A stretch of 64,000 nt of DNA from an uncultured Shimia sp. (lineage in GTDB: Bacteria > Pseudomonadota > Alphaproteobacteria > Rhodobacterales > Rhodobacteraceae). Below the pieces are notes generated by a model that made no database searches, was not told the DNA's origin, and saw nothing but the letters and a program-made list of their open reading frames with translations. Positions 43,718 through 52,213 of this stretch are shown here, one piece after another. The stretch spans positions 1 through 64,000 of the forward strand of contig NZ_CANMJE010000007.1 in NCBI RefSeq assembly GCF_947498095.1. Direction: 5' to 3'. The position numbers and the translations under genes were made by a program. Numbering within the stretch: the first letter of the stretch is position 1; each line of letters begins with the position of its first letter.

Positions 43718-45228
43718 TTTACGGGCTCTCTTTCTATGATGGTTTTGTAAGGGGTTGGCAGGCTCATAGCTGCAATTGCTTTGATGTCTGTCTGAGTCAT
43801 GGCGCTAGCGGCGATGTATCGGTCAGGGCGCAGCAGAACGGCATTTGCCCCAATTTCGTCCAACGCATCTGCAAAGGCAGGATGCGCTTCTCCATCAAGA
43901 ACGCGCATGGCTGGCACGACATCACGGGGCAGTTTGTGACGCACCACAAGCACTGGTGCATACCCGATGGCATCATCAAGCCGCTGACCGTCACTGAGTG
44001 TCGGCTGGCTGAACAGGTGCCCGGTGTGCGGCGTGTTGCCAACCACGAGGCTGGCCAAATCACTGCGACCAAGTGGGGGCGAGGTGAACTCCATGCGAGC
44101 CTTTCCGTCGCAATCAGCTTCTGTTCGTGCCAGCGCGGTGTCGCGATCCATCGTATTGATCAAACCACCTAAGCGCACCGCCGTTTCGATGAACGTGCGC
44201 ACGTGGGGCGCGCGCTCGGCTTGATAGCTGTCCAGCAAGTCAATTCCGGTTTCGCCATTGACGCAAAGCGCCAGTTTCCACGCCAGATTGGCGGCGTCAC
44301 GGATCCCCGCGCACATGCCTTGACCCATAAAAGGCGGTGTCAGATGTGCGGCATCTCCGGCGATCATCAATCGACCTTTGCGCCAGTTCTGCGCGATTGC
44401 AGATCGAAACGTGTAGACCGCGCTCCGTTCCAGATCCGCATCCTCGGGGCCAATCCAGGGCGCAAGAAAATCCCATATGCGCGCGGTTTGCAAAACCTCG
44501 TCGTCGGTTTCGTCATCTAGAACCGTGATTTCCCACCGCCGCCGGTTTTCCGGGCTTCGGCAATAGGTCATTGGACGATCAGGGTTGCTGAACTGAACCG
44601 TGTGATCACCCAGATCGGGGCGGTCCCTCTTAAGCAATAGGTCCACGACCAACCAACGTTCGTCAAACCCCAGATCGTCCATGCCAGAACCGATGGCTTC
44701 ACGCAGCAAAGATCGAGCACCGTCACAGCCGACAACGAAATTGGCCTTAACCATTGTGCTGTGCTCGTCGCCAGCTTTGCGACAGTACAAAGTAACCTCT
44801 TCGCCCTGATCCTCGACGCTAACAACCTCAGTTTCTGTCAGAATCATCGCAGTGTCGCGGCTGGTCAGTTTGTCACGCAACAGCTTCTCAAGGTCAGGTT
44901 GGTGAAGGCGATAACTTGAATGCCACCCCTGCGGTCCAATCCCTTGCGGACGGGGCCAGTCCATCAGCAGATTTCTTTGTTGATCGACAAAGCGCATACC
45001 CGGATTGACCCGCACTTTTTCATTCAGCTGCTCGGCTACGCCTGCGGCCTGAAAAACCCGCATGGTTTCACCGTCAAAGTGCACAGCCCGGGGGAGATGA
45101 TAAATCGCCGCCTCGCGCTCGATGACAGCCACACTCACACCGCATTCGGCGAGCAGATTGGCCAGCGTCGCACCAGTTGGCCCATAGCCGACAATGGCGA
45201 CATCAAAATGTTTGGTAATCTGTGCCAT
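43714..45228 (-). CDS. FAD-dependent aromatic hydroxylase (MhpA-like)
   Basis: A 504-residue flavoprotein monooxygenase. It has the FAD-binding VAIVGYGPTGATLANLLAE, the DG motif VVGCDGARSLLREAIG and the GD motif LMIAGDAAHLTPPFMGQGMCAG. The overall pattern matches 3-(3-hydroxyphenyl)propanoate hydroxylase, which adds an ortho hydroxyl using NAD(P)H to make a catechol for the extradiol dioxygenase next door. The exact substrate is not determined. It is 14 bases after the dioxygenase gene and overlaps the FAH gene. Confidence 0.92.
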   Translation of the reverse strand: MAQITKHFDVAIVGYGPTGATLANLLAECGVSVAVIEREAAIYHLPRAVHFDGETMRVFQAAGVAEQLNEKVRVNPGMRFVDQQRNLLMDWPRPQGIGPQGWHSSYRLHQPDLEKLLRDKLTSRDTAMILTETEVVSVEDQGEEVTLYCRKAGDEHSTMVKANFVVGCDGARSLLREAIGSGMDDLGFDERWLVVDLLLKRDRPDLGDHTVQFSNPDRPMTYCRSPENRRRWEITVLDDETDDEVLQTARIWDFLAPWIGPEDADLERSAVYTFRSAIAQNWRKGRLMIAGDAAHLTPPFMGQGMCAGIRDAANLAWKLALCVNGETGIDLLDSYQAERAPHVRTFIETAVRLGGLINTMDRDTALARTEADCDGKARMEFTSPPLGRSDLASLVVGNTPHTGHLFSQPTLSDGQRLDDAIGYAPVLVVRHKLPRDVVPAMRVLDGEAHPAFADALDEIGANAVLLRPDRYIAASAMTQTDIKAIAAMSLPTPYKTIIEREPVK

Positions 45229-45242
45229 CAGGTTCCCCTCTC

Positions 45243-46214
45243 TCAGCCACGCCCACGGGTTTCATATAGCCATGGGCAATCGACTACGGGCGGCGCGCGC
45301 AACCCGTCCTCAGCGGCCTTGAGCCGCATGTCGACAAAAGGTTCCCGCCCTGACTCGGACAAGTAAAGACGGTCGTGACCCCAGAAACTGGGGCCGCACT
45401 TTGTTTCATGTGGCTCCCAGGTCGCGGGGTCGATCACGCGCCCACCCCATCCGTTTTCGACAAAGAAACCCGAGGGGCTGTTGGCGTAGAAGCTGGTCAT
45501 GTAGTCATTGGTATGGCGCCCCAGCGTATAGGCAATGCCATCCTCTTCCTGGCAGGCTAGGTCATAACCCTGACCAACGTCATCAAGGTTGTGATATTCG
45601 ACCATGAAGTGGTGAAACCCCGAATTGCCCGAGCCAACTATGGCAAAGCTGTGATGCCGCCCGTTGACGTGGAAAAAGTAGAGCGGCACTGGTTTCAGAC
45701 CATAGTCACTGACGGCAAATCCCAGCACATCGCGATAGAACGTTAATAGAGCCGTCGCATCGGGCACGTGCAACACCGCATGCCCCATTCCAAGCGGGCC
45801 GGTTTTAAAGCCGTCGATCGGCCGCCCCGGCGTAAAGGGGTCTTCGGCTTTTTGTGGGTTCCACACCAGTTCGATCCGGTTTCCCGCAGGATCGTGAAAT
45901 ACGATCAGGTCTTCGACAAACCTGCGGTCTGCCAATTCACGGCTTCCCTGCCCAACCTTATGTCCCGCATTGTCCAGCCGGGCGGCGTAATCTTGCAGGT
46001 CTGATTTCTGCGAAAGTTCCCAGCCGATGAAGGCAAGCGTTTCGCCGGGTTCATCGGATATCACCAGGCGCTGCACCAAATCATCCATCCGGAAAGAAAG
46101 TTGGCGCCCGCCGTGATCAGCGAGTTGCATGGCAAGTACTTTACTTGCGAATTGCTTCCAGTCATCCGTCCGGTCGGATCGCACACCAAGATAGCCCAAA
46201 GATTGAATTGGCAT
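45243..46214 (-). CDS. extradiol ring-cleavage dioxygenase (BphC type)
   Basis: A 323-residue two-module vicinal-oxygen-chelate dioxygenase. The Fe(II) ligands fit: His145 in GMGHAVLHV, His202 in GFHHFMVE and Glu253 in GFFVENGWG. Such enzymes open catechols next to the hydroxyl pair. With the MhpA-like hydroxylase and FAH enzyme it forms a plausible meta-cleavage route. E. coli MhpB belongs to an unrelated dioxygenase class, so this cluster is not a simple mhp operon. The start at 46214 has GGAAGG upstream. A palindromic operator candidate lies 73-89 bases ahead. Confidence 0.92.
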   Translation of the reverse strand: MPIQSLGYLGVRSDRTDDWKQFASKVLAMQLADHGGRQLSFRMDDLVQRLVISDEPGETLAFIGWELSQKSDLQDYAARLDNAGHKVGQGSRELADRRFVEDLIVFHDPAGNRIELVWNPQKAEDPFTPGRPIDGFKTGPLGMGHAVLHVPDATALLTFYRDVLGFAVSDYGLKPVPLYFFHVNGRHHSFAIVGSGNSGFHHFMVEYHNLDDVGQGYDLACQEEDGIAYTLGRHTNDYMTSFYANSPSGFFVENGWGGRVIDPATWEPHETKCGPSFWGHDRLYLSESGREPFVDMRLKAAEDGLRAPPVVDCPWLYETRGRG

Positions 46215-46286
46215 TTCATTTCCTTCCACAGCTGCGCAACCAAACTAGAAAGAGACGGTACCGGAGAGAACTTCTGTCCGGCTCAG

Positions 46287-46303
46287 TGTCCGCCAGGCGG
46301 ACA
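46287..46303. promoter_or_regulatory. 17-bp palindrome, candidate IclR operator before the dioxygenase
   Basis: TGTCCGC-CAG-GCGGACA is a perfect 7-3-7 palindrome 73-89 bases before the dioxygenase start, matching the site before dctP in arms and spacer length. A further TGTCCGG half site lies at 46275. Confidence 0.65.
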
Positions 46304-46754
46304 AGGTGTGCTCGTGGAGCGCCTTTGAAAACAGCGTTGTTTTTTGCGCAGATTGCATCTTTGCACGCAGCCTTGATCCGAAAAAATGGATCATTTCCGG
46401 TTTCTGACACCACGCTGGATTGGGGCGTGGACATGCTGCCGCCGAAACGGACCAATTTGCCCACGCGTCCGCTGTTCTCTGGCAATGGATGCTGCACGAT
46501 GCATGAACGGCTGCTCTTGTGAAACTGCACCACAGCGTTTGACAGAGTTCATAAGGTCGTGAATGGGCCTATGGCGACAGAAGGCACGGTTTTGCGAATG
46601 ACCGTTTTGTCCGCAATCTGTGAATTCGACCTTTGATCCTTGCTGCGCTCTGCACGAATGGCTGGTTTTCCCACTGCGCGGCAGCACCTAATCTTACGCT
46701 GATGCAGCATTTTCCACGCTGCGAGCGCACGCAGCAGGAAAGCCGAATTTACAG

Positions 46755-46815
46755 AATGGGCTCAAACCTGCCGTTAGCTGCGTCCTGCACTAAGGTCTGC
46801 TATGCGGGACAAACC
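46755..46815 (+). repeat. degenerate interspersed repeat copy
   Basis: ATGGGCTCAAACCTGCCGTTAGC and then AAGGTCTGCTATGCGGGAC, in the same order as the copy at 11 kb. It lies in the gene-free space 46304-46891 between the dioxygenase promoter and the oleate hydratase stop. I see no other gene in that space. Confidence 0.5.
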
Positions 46816-46891
46816 AGTCTTTCGCTGCAAGTGCGCTTCCCTCTTGCGGCCAGTCTAGTGGAAGTTCTTTGGGATGAGACGGTACAACGCC

Positions 46892-48523
46892 TTATCTGAG
46901 GATAGCTTTGGCCGTCGCCAAGTTTGTCCATGGATCGTGCTGGCCAAAGTACATCGCAGGAGGTTCTATCGAGGCGTTCACCAGCCCTTTGATCGCCAAG
47001 ATCGCCCCGAGGACGCTGTACTCGGTGGTGAACACGATCCCGTCGGGGATCTCCACAAACTGCCCAAGCAATGCGAAGTTCTGAGACCCTTCGGGAATGA
47101 CAGGTGGTCGGTCCCCTTCTGCACGAGGCAAAAACTGAGAAATGCCATAGGGCAAGCGACAGGGCACGCAGTACGAGGTGTCAAGGAGTTCTTCTTTTTC
47201 GTTCCCGTCCAGGTCGCCCCAGAGATGACCAAGGATCTCCTCCAGAATCTCGCGCCCTGTACACTCATACATTGGCTTTTTCACGAATTGCCCTTCGTTG
47301 TCCTCGCCGAGGGCTGAAACCCAGATCACGCAGGTGTCAGCGGCCTGTCCAGGATAAAAGGGTTGCCGATAGGTGTGCAGATGCAAGATCCAAGGTGAGT
47401 GCGTAAGGGGTAATGGGCTTTGCCGTCCCATCAACCGCTCTACGAGCCACTGGAACTTTCGCTCAAAAAGGCTGCCGCGAAAGGTCACAGTGCAATGCAT
47501 CATCCTGGAGAGCGATACATCCCGCAGGAAGCGTTCAGGGCGGCCCAAGTCAGATTGCTTGGCCACCAATTTCTGCCAGAGCAAGTACGCTCCGCCTGGC
47601 TTCTCCGGGGGCGACATCGAGACGGGTTGGTCGTGGGACCCATAGGCGTGGTTGGATACGATTGAACCAATCGTCAAGAATGCCCTATCGTGCGGCTGAA
47701 CCTCGATCGGGTCCATGACCTCACCGTCCGAGCTCTCCAAATGCAAGCGCTCAATCCAGCGCTGTGTGCCGTCAACTTTGAAGTCCGCGTCCGTAACGCG
47801 GCAGTTATAGTGGATTTGAACGCCTTTCACGGTCAACAAACGCAACGCCGGCAAGATGAAGGAGTGGTAATTAGTGTAGCGGGTACGCTCTAGCGAGGTC
47901 ATCTTCTCCATATCGGACATCCGATGGAAGAACAGACGCATATAGCGCCGCATCTCGACCGCCGAGTGCCATGGCTGAAATGCGAAAAGGGCGCGCCACA
48001 TGTACCAGTAGTTGCTGCGGAAAAATGCGTCACTGAAATAGTCGGTGATTTTGGCATCATCGGGAATCGACGACTCGGGTGTCGCCATCAAGCGCGCCAT
48101 CTGAACTGTCTCAATTGGGCCGAGGCCGAGGTCGTGGCCACTGTCCTTTTCGCCATCTGCATGCAGCAGGCGGACGACGGTATCGACCTGGCATTCTTCA
48201 TGGTTGCGCTCATGATCGTCGAGGCAAGAACCATGTTCGTCATAGGGGATCAACGACCAGAGCTCTTTGGTGCAGCAGTAGACCTTGTCTTCGTACATCC
48301 GGCTGCCGCGCATGAAATAGACAGGCTTGCCGTCGACCATTTTCATTGAGGCATCCATCGAGCCGCCCACCAGATCTCTCTCCGGGTTTTGTTCGAAAAT
48401 ATGGATGTTCGCTGGATCAAAACCGGCTTTCTGTACCAGATAGACTGCGGCCGATATAGATCCGAGGCCCAGACCATTAAGATATACCTTGGCATTCTTG
48501 CTGCTATCTTGCGTTTGGCTCAT
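46892..48523 (-). CDS. oleate hydratase (MCRA family)
   Basis: A 543-residue FAD-dependent fatty-acid hydratase, adding water to cis-9 double bonds to make 10-hydroxy fatty acids. Features are the N-terminal nucleotide-binding YLNGLGLGSISAAVYLVQKAG, IHIFEQN, the GGSMDAS segment, SALFAFQPWHSAVEMRRYMRLFFHR-like core (ALFAFQPWHSAVEMRRY), and WILHLHTYRQPFYPGQ and FVEIPDGIVFTTEYSVLGA near the end. The glycine motif reads GLGLGS rather than the common GGGxAG. The start at 48523 has a GAGGAG site. It is alone on its strand and likely island cargo for using or detoxifying unsaturated fatty acids. Confidence 0.92.
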   Translation of the reverse strand: MSQTQDSSKNAKVYLNGLGLGSISAAVYLVQKAGFDPANIHIFEQNPERDLVGGSMDASMKMVDGKPVYFMRGSRMYEDKVYCCTKELWSLIPYDEHGSCLDDHERNHEECQVDTVVRLLHADGEKDSGHDLGLGPIETVQMARLMATPESSIPDDAKITDYFSDAFFRSNYWYMWRALFAFQPWHSAVEMRRYMRLFFHRMSDMEKMTSLERTRYTNYHSFILPALRLLTVKGVQIHYNCRVTDADFKVDGTQRWIERLHLESSDGEVMDPIEVQPHDRAFLTIGSIVSNHAYGSHDQPVSMSPPEKPGGAYLLWQKLVAKQSDLGRPERFLRDVSLSRMMHCTVTFRGSLFERKFQWLVERLMGRQSPLPLTHSPWILHLHTYRQPFYPGQAADTCVIWVSALGEDNEGQFVKKPMYECTGREILEEILGHLWGDLDGNEKEELLDTSYCVPCRLPYGISQFLPRAEGDRPPVIPEGSQNFALLGQFVEIPDGIVFTTEYSVLGAILAIKGLVNASIEPPAMYFGQHDPWTNLATAKAILR

Positions 48524-48715
48524 TCTACTCTCCTCGAAAGTAAAACATAGTAAAGCCGTCAAAGCTGTTGGCAAGGTCGGGTTTTGTTCAGCCAACCGTT
48601 AACCCCCAGTTTATCTGATTGTTGTCGCGCTGAAGGCTTATTTGTCTCCACATTCCATACCGTTGGCTCTAGAGCGATCTTGCCGCACGAGCGAAGGGCG
48701 CGAATTTGATCTGAC

Positions 48716-48830
48716 CGTTCGGGGCTCGGAGCGGCCATTCGCTGCACGGCAGCGCCATCTGGACTAGGCTACGACCGTTTCGGGCTCATTCCTGCCGTTG
48801 GCTGCAAGCTGTTCGAAGGCCCGTTATGGA
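48716..48830 (+). repeat. degenerate interspersed repeat, two partial copies
   Basis: GGGGCTCGGAGCGGCCATTCGCTGC and then GGGCTCATTCCTGCCGTTGGCTGC are two partial copies in the space 48524-49012, which has no recognisable gene. Confidence 0.4.
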
Positions 48831-49012
48831 CCGTTAGTGACTGGTTCTGCGCCTAATAGCTGAAGCTATGATTTGATTTCCCCCGTTTCCAAGGAAAAAT
48901 AGTTGAAAAAATTTTGGCGTGGATTAGCCCAGCTCCACCTGCTCCCCCAATTCTTAGAGGGCGGGGCCTCGGAGCACACATTTTTTCCGCCTGGAAACAG
49001 TCCGGTCCTGAT

Positions 49013-49564
49013 CTAACCAGCGGTTGGTTCACTCAATATTCGGTAAATGGACATCCGGCTCACTCCCATCTGCTCAGCGATAGCACTTGGGCCAAGACCT
49101 TCGGTGCGCAGAGCTACGACTTTCTCCCGATCAATTCGACGCTTACCACCCTTGTAGACACCCTTCTGCCGGGCTTTGGCTATACCATCGGCTTGCCGCT
49201 TACGAATGAGGGCAAGTTCAAACTCTGCGAACGCCCCCATCATGTGAAGTTGAAGCTTTGCGAAAGGGTCGTCTCCATCGGGGCGAAAGGCCAAGCCTTC
49301 GGAAAGGAACTTGACCCCTGCCCCTTTGTCGGTGATCTGAGTGACGATGTCCTGCAAATCTCGAAAGTCACGAGCGAGGCGATCGATTGACCAAACCAAA
49401 ACCTCATCGCCAGCTCTGACGTACGTGAGCATTTCACGCAGTGCCGGACGCGTCCGATCCGACCCGCTCTCTTTTTCTTCAAAGAGTTGGTCAACATTTC
49501 CCAAGTCCTGTCGATCTAGTTTTTGATCGTAAGACGATACTCTGCGATAGCCGACAAGTGCCAA
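49013..49564 (-). CDS. small serine recombinase (DNA invertase/resolvase)
   Basis: A 183-residue resolvase/invertase. It begins VGYRRVSSYDQ with the catalytic Ser, continues with VWSIDRLARDFRDLQDIV and MMGAFAEFELALIRKRQADGI, and ends with a HTH_7 domain (GPSAIAEQMGVSRMSIYRIL). The TTG at 49564 is chosen, with GGAG seven bases upstream; this gives the usual two or three residues before VGYRRVS, whereas a GTG at 49585 would add seven more. No invertible segment with facing repeats was found next to it. It is probably a remnant of a transposon within the island. Confidence 0.9.
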   Translation of the reverse strand: MALVGYRRVSSYDQKLDRQDLGNVDQLFEEKESGSDRTRPALREMLTYVRAGDEVLVWSIDRLARDFRDLQDIVTQITDKGAGVKFLSEGLAFRPDGDDPFAKLQLHMMGAFAEFELALIRKRQADGIAKARQKGVYKGGKRRIDREKVVALRTEGLGPSAIAEQMGVSRMSIYRILSEPTAG

Positions 49565-49791
49565 ACCAAAACTCCAATGTAACACTTAGGTCTAGAGTTA
49601 ATATGACTATCGTAACATCTAACTTCAAGAGGCCCTGATGATACTCATATTGTGTAACAGAGAGCAGTCACGGCAGGGTGTACTCTGATGTGACGGATCA
49701 GATCGTCTGTTTTTGCGCGATGCGCATGGCAAACTCCGACCAGTAGAACCATTTACGTCGAAGGTCAGGAGCGGCGCTCCTTACAAGCAAC

Positions 49792-49822
49792 AAACCCGAC
49801 AAGCGCAAAGCTCATCGGGTTT
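49792..49822 (-). terminator. terminator-like hairpin after the glycine-zipper gene
   Basis: AAACCCGA (49792-49799) and TCGGGTTT (49815-49822) are exact inverted copies. On the minus strand the second arm is followed by GTTGCTTG, a weak T tract. It lies about 75 bases past the stop of the gene at 49898-50203. Nothing else is seen between 49565 and 49897. Confidence 0.4.
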
Positions 49823-49897
49823 GAAGCAGAGCACCAGAGAAATCTGGTGTCGGTTGGAAGGGATTAACCAATCCGGTTGTAGCAGGTTTGCCCAGGC

Positions 49898-50203
49898 TTA
49901 GCGGTGCTTGCGGTGACCTTTGGCATGGCCGTTTTTGTGGCCATTGTTGTTGTGATAATTGTGGTGGTCCTCAAAGTCGTTTCTTTGAACGGCGCCAACT
50001 ACGGCACCAACAGCTGCCCCCGTGGCCGCGCCTTGGGCGGCGTCGCCACCAGTCGCTTCGGCGGCGACGGCACCAACAACTGCACCCTTGGCGGCTTGCT
50101 TGGCGACGTGGTTACCGGCATTGGCGGGCACAGCCACGAGGCTCAATGCTGTGAGGGTTGCGACGAATGTTGCGAGAACTTTGTTTGTGCGTGTGTGTGT
50201 CAT
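49898..50203 (-). CDS. small exported glycine-zipper protein
   Basis: A 101-residue protein with a signal peptide (cleavage near PANAGN). Residues 35-70 form a glycine-zipper stretch (AAKGAVVGAVAAEATGG and AATGAAVGAVVGAV), likely a membrane-associating hairpin, and the tail is rich in His, Asn and Lys (HHNYHNNNGHKNGHAKGH), which may bind metal. The ATG at 50203 is set by the signal peptide; the longer frame upstream is noise. Function unknown. It has no close neighbours on its strand. Confidence 0.65.
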   Translation of the reverse strand: MTHTRTNKVLATFVATLTALSLVAVPANAGNHVAKQAAKGAVVGAVAAEATGGDAAQGAATGAAVGAVVGAVQRNDFEDHHNYHNNNGHKNGHAKGHRKHR

Positions 50204-50739
50204 GGTTCCAACCTTTTCTGACGTGGCGTCCCGTAGTGGCCGCCTTCTGTCATTGAATTTAGGGGAACCTGCAGCGGCGTGATTTTGGGGTTGAGACGAA
50301 AATGTTTGAGATTGAGACACGGTGAAGGCAAATGCAATGACTTTGACTTCTCTGACAACAATATCGGATTTCCCATGTGAAGAATGCCTGTGCGCCTTCA
50401 TCTTTAATGGTGGCGGTTTCCGGCCCAAAGCAGCCGTTGGTAATTCACGCAGCGTAGGTCTGCTTTGAGCCCAGACTAACAAATGCCGCAATCAGCACGA
50501 ACGGGAAATAGGGGCGGATTGCTGACATTCTTTGCAAGAAGGTAGTGGGGCAACCGTCGGGGTAAAAGCTAGTTTTCGTTGCACTAGTGCCACTGGCCGA
50601 TTTTCTGCTCCAAATTACCAGAGTTGTGAAAGAAACCATGCCGAGCGGTTCAGTCTACAGGAAACAAAAAAATGTCTGACTGACGCAATGTCGCGTTCGA
50701 GTTGCAGATTGCGGGTTGACGCGAGGCCAATTCGAAACT
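50204..50739. other. gene-free space
   Basis: About 535 bases without a supported gene. An inverted, decayed copy of the interspersed repeat can be traced near 50412-50466 (GGCCCAAAGCAGCCGTTGG and TAGGTCTGCTTTGAGCCCAG). The promoter of the glycine-zipper gene should lie near 50230-50300. Confidence 0.4.
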
Positions 50740-51021
50740 TTAGAAGTCATCAAACTCTGGGACAATGCCGAGCCTTACAAGGAAGCTTGGCATTCCAACT
50801 TCGCCACTGTTCTGATCCTCGCGAACAATATAGGCATCGGCCCCCACGCAATCTTCGGACTGAACTTCTCTTTCCGCTCTGTTTTGTGCGTCTGAAGCCG
50901 AGGTGTATTCAAATTGCTTATTGATTTTCAGGCTCGTTTGCCCATCACGCTCGGGCTTGTGTTCTACATATGTCTGGCAAATGTAGTGAACTTTTTCTGA
51001 GTTATGGTCTGATTTGGTCAT
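50740..51021 (-). CDS. hypothetical protein, 93 residues
   Basis: A 93-residue soluble protein without signal peptide. It contains the segment VHYICQTYVEHKPERDGQTSLK followed by EYTSASDAQNRAEREVQS, a layout that hints at a small DUF-like domain with a strand, a polar loop and an amphipathic helix. The start at 51021 has AAGGA upstream; the longer frame is not supported. It follows the racemase gene by 76 bases on the same strand, so it might be the last gene of that operon. No function is recognised. Confidence 0.55.
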   Translation of the reverse strand: MTKSDHNSEKVHYICQTYVEHKPERDGQTSLKINKQFEYTSASDAQNRAEREVQSEDCVGADAYIVREDQNSGEVGMPSFLVRLGIVPEFDDF

Positions 51022-51097
51022 AGCTGGATCCTTGGGCAGAGTAGTGGCGCGAGTTTTGTCAAAAAGAAAAAATGTGCCCCTCAAAGGAAGGGCAGCC

Positions 51098-52213
51098 TTA
51101 CACCAACGTTAAAGATGAGCGGCTGTGCTTCGTGGAAATCGACTTCAACAGTGGCGCGTCTCCAAGCAACCTTATGGCGATGTTGGGCGCGGCCATTGCC
51201 CGCATCAGTGCACCGTAGTTCATGTAAAATTTCACCTCGTTTCCAACATGCAAGTAAGATTTTGGGTTCGTTATTATGGTATGGTCGCTTGTCGCGCCGA
51301 CAAACCGGATACGCACAGGCATTGTCAATCCGCTGAGATCCGTATCCTGAACCCCAAGAGCAAGGATGGAACGCGCGTTCGGAGAGTTTTGTGCAACGAG
51401 ATGTCTAGCACCAAAACAAGGACTTCTGTCTGCCACAGAAGCTGGGTTTGTTTTGGTTTCGATAACCTCAGCGATAAGAACAAACGCATCTGTATAAAGG
51501 CCGGAAATTTGCTTGCCTGATACTGGGTTTACGCCCAAAAGAATGGCCTCACCCAACCGCAGTTCATTGATGCGTCCTATGTGACTTTGGCCCATCGCCC
51601 AAGGCAAGTTAGCAGAGTTCCCACCCGAAACAATTTCCAGAGGCGCTTCGCGTCTACGGTCAATTGACATCGCAAGCTTAGACAATTTGGCCATTTGTGT
51701 TGCATCGGGTACAGGACCGCCAAGACAAGCAAAATTGGCTCCGATCCCCTTGAGTGAAACACCCGGCATCCCGTCAACTTCTTTCGCAATCACGCCAAGA
51801 TGATCTGGAGAAATCCCTTCGCGCATATCGCCCATTTCGACCATCAGAATGACCCCGTGGGTTTTTTGTGTTCGGACGGCTGCTGCAGAAAGGCCAGCTA
51901 TGACGGACAATTCGGTATTGCAGCTGACTTCACAAATCGAGACGACCTGTTCCACTTGGCTTAGCATCGGCGTGCGGATCAACGTGATCGGTGCCTTGAT
52001 GCCCGATTTACGCAGCTTACCAACATTGCTGATCCGCGCATCTGCGAGGCCCAAAACCCCCCCATCAATCATCGCCTGAGCGATGGCAGCATTCCCGCAA
52101 ACGGCTTTTGTTACACCCAAAACAGCAATACCGAGAGGCTCTAGACGCTTTACAAGGCTTTGCGTGTTGTGGCGTATCTTGGCCAGATCAACTTCGATGC
52201 GGGGTGCATTCAT
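51098..52213 (-). CDS. PLP-dependent amino-acid racemase (alanine/ornithine racemase family)
   Basis: A 371-residue fold-type III PLP enzyme. The N-terminal IEVDLAKIRHN and VLGVTKAVCGN (Lys36 would hold PLP) match the alanine racemase N-terminal barrel, with GNSANL and RLGEAILLG later, as in the ornithine racemase-like subgroup. The canonical C-terminal catalytic Tyr domain is different from Alr. Its start overlaps the DUF1611 stop (ATGA), so the two enzymes are coupled. A D-amino acid is the likely shared metabolite, but which one cannot be read. Confidence 0.85.
   Translation of the reverse strand: MNAPRIEVDLAKIRHNTQSLVKRLEPLGIAVLGVTKAVCGNAAIAQAMIDGGVLGLADARISNVGKLRKSGIKAPITLIRTPMLSQVEQVVSICEVSCNTELSVIAGLSAAAVRTQKTHGVILMVEMGDMREGISPDHLGVIAKEVDGMPGVSLKGIGANFACLGGPVPDATQMAKLSKLAMSIDRRREAPLEIVSGGNSANLPWAMGQSHIGRINELRLGEAILLGVNPVSGKQISGLYTDAFVLIAEVIETKTNPASVADRSPCFGARHLVAQNSPNARSILALGVQDTDLSGLTMPVRIRFVGATSDHTIITNPKSYLHVGNEVKFYMNYGALMRAMAAPNIAIRLLGDAPLLKSISTKHSRSSLTLV

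Noticed and set aside
49013-50203. A phase-variable invertible segment next to the serine invertase
   Set aside because: I looked for facing repeats around the invertase and saw only the terminator-like hairpin at 49792-49822; no gene or promoter lies between candidate inverted sites.
50445-50639. A 64-codon open frame on the minus strand
   Set aside because: No ribosome site; it lies in decayed repeat-like intergenic DNA.
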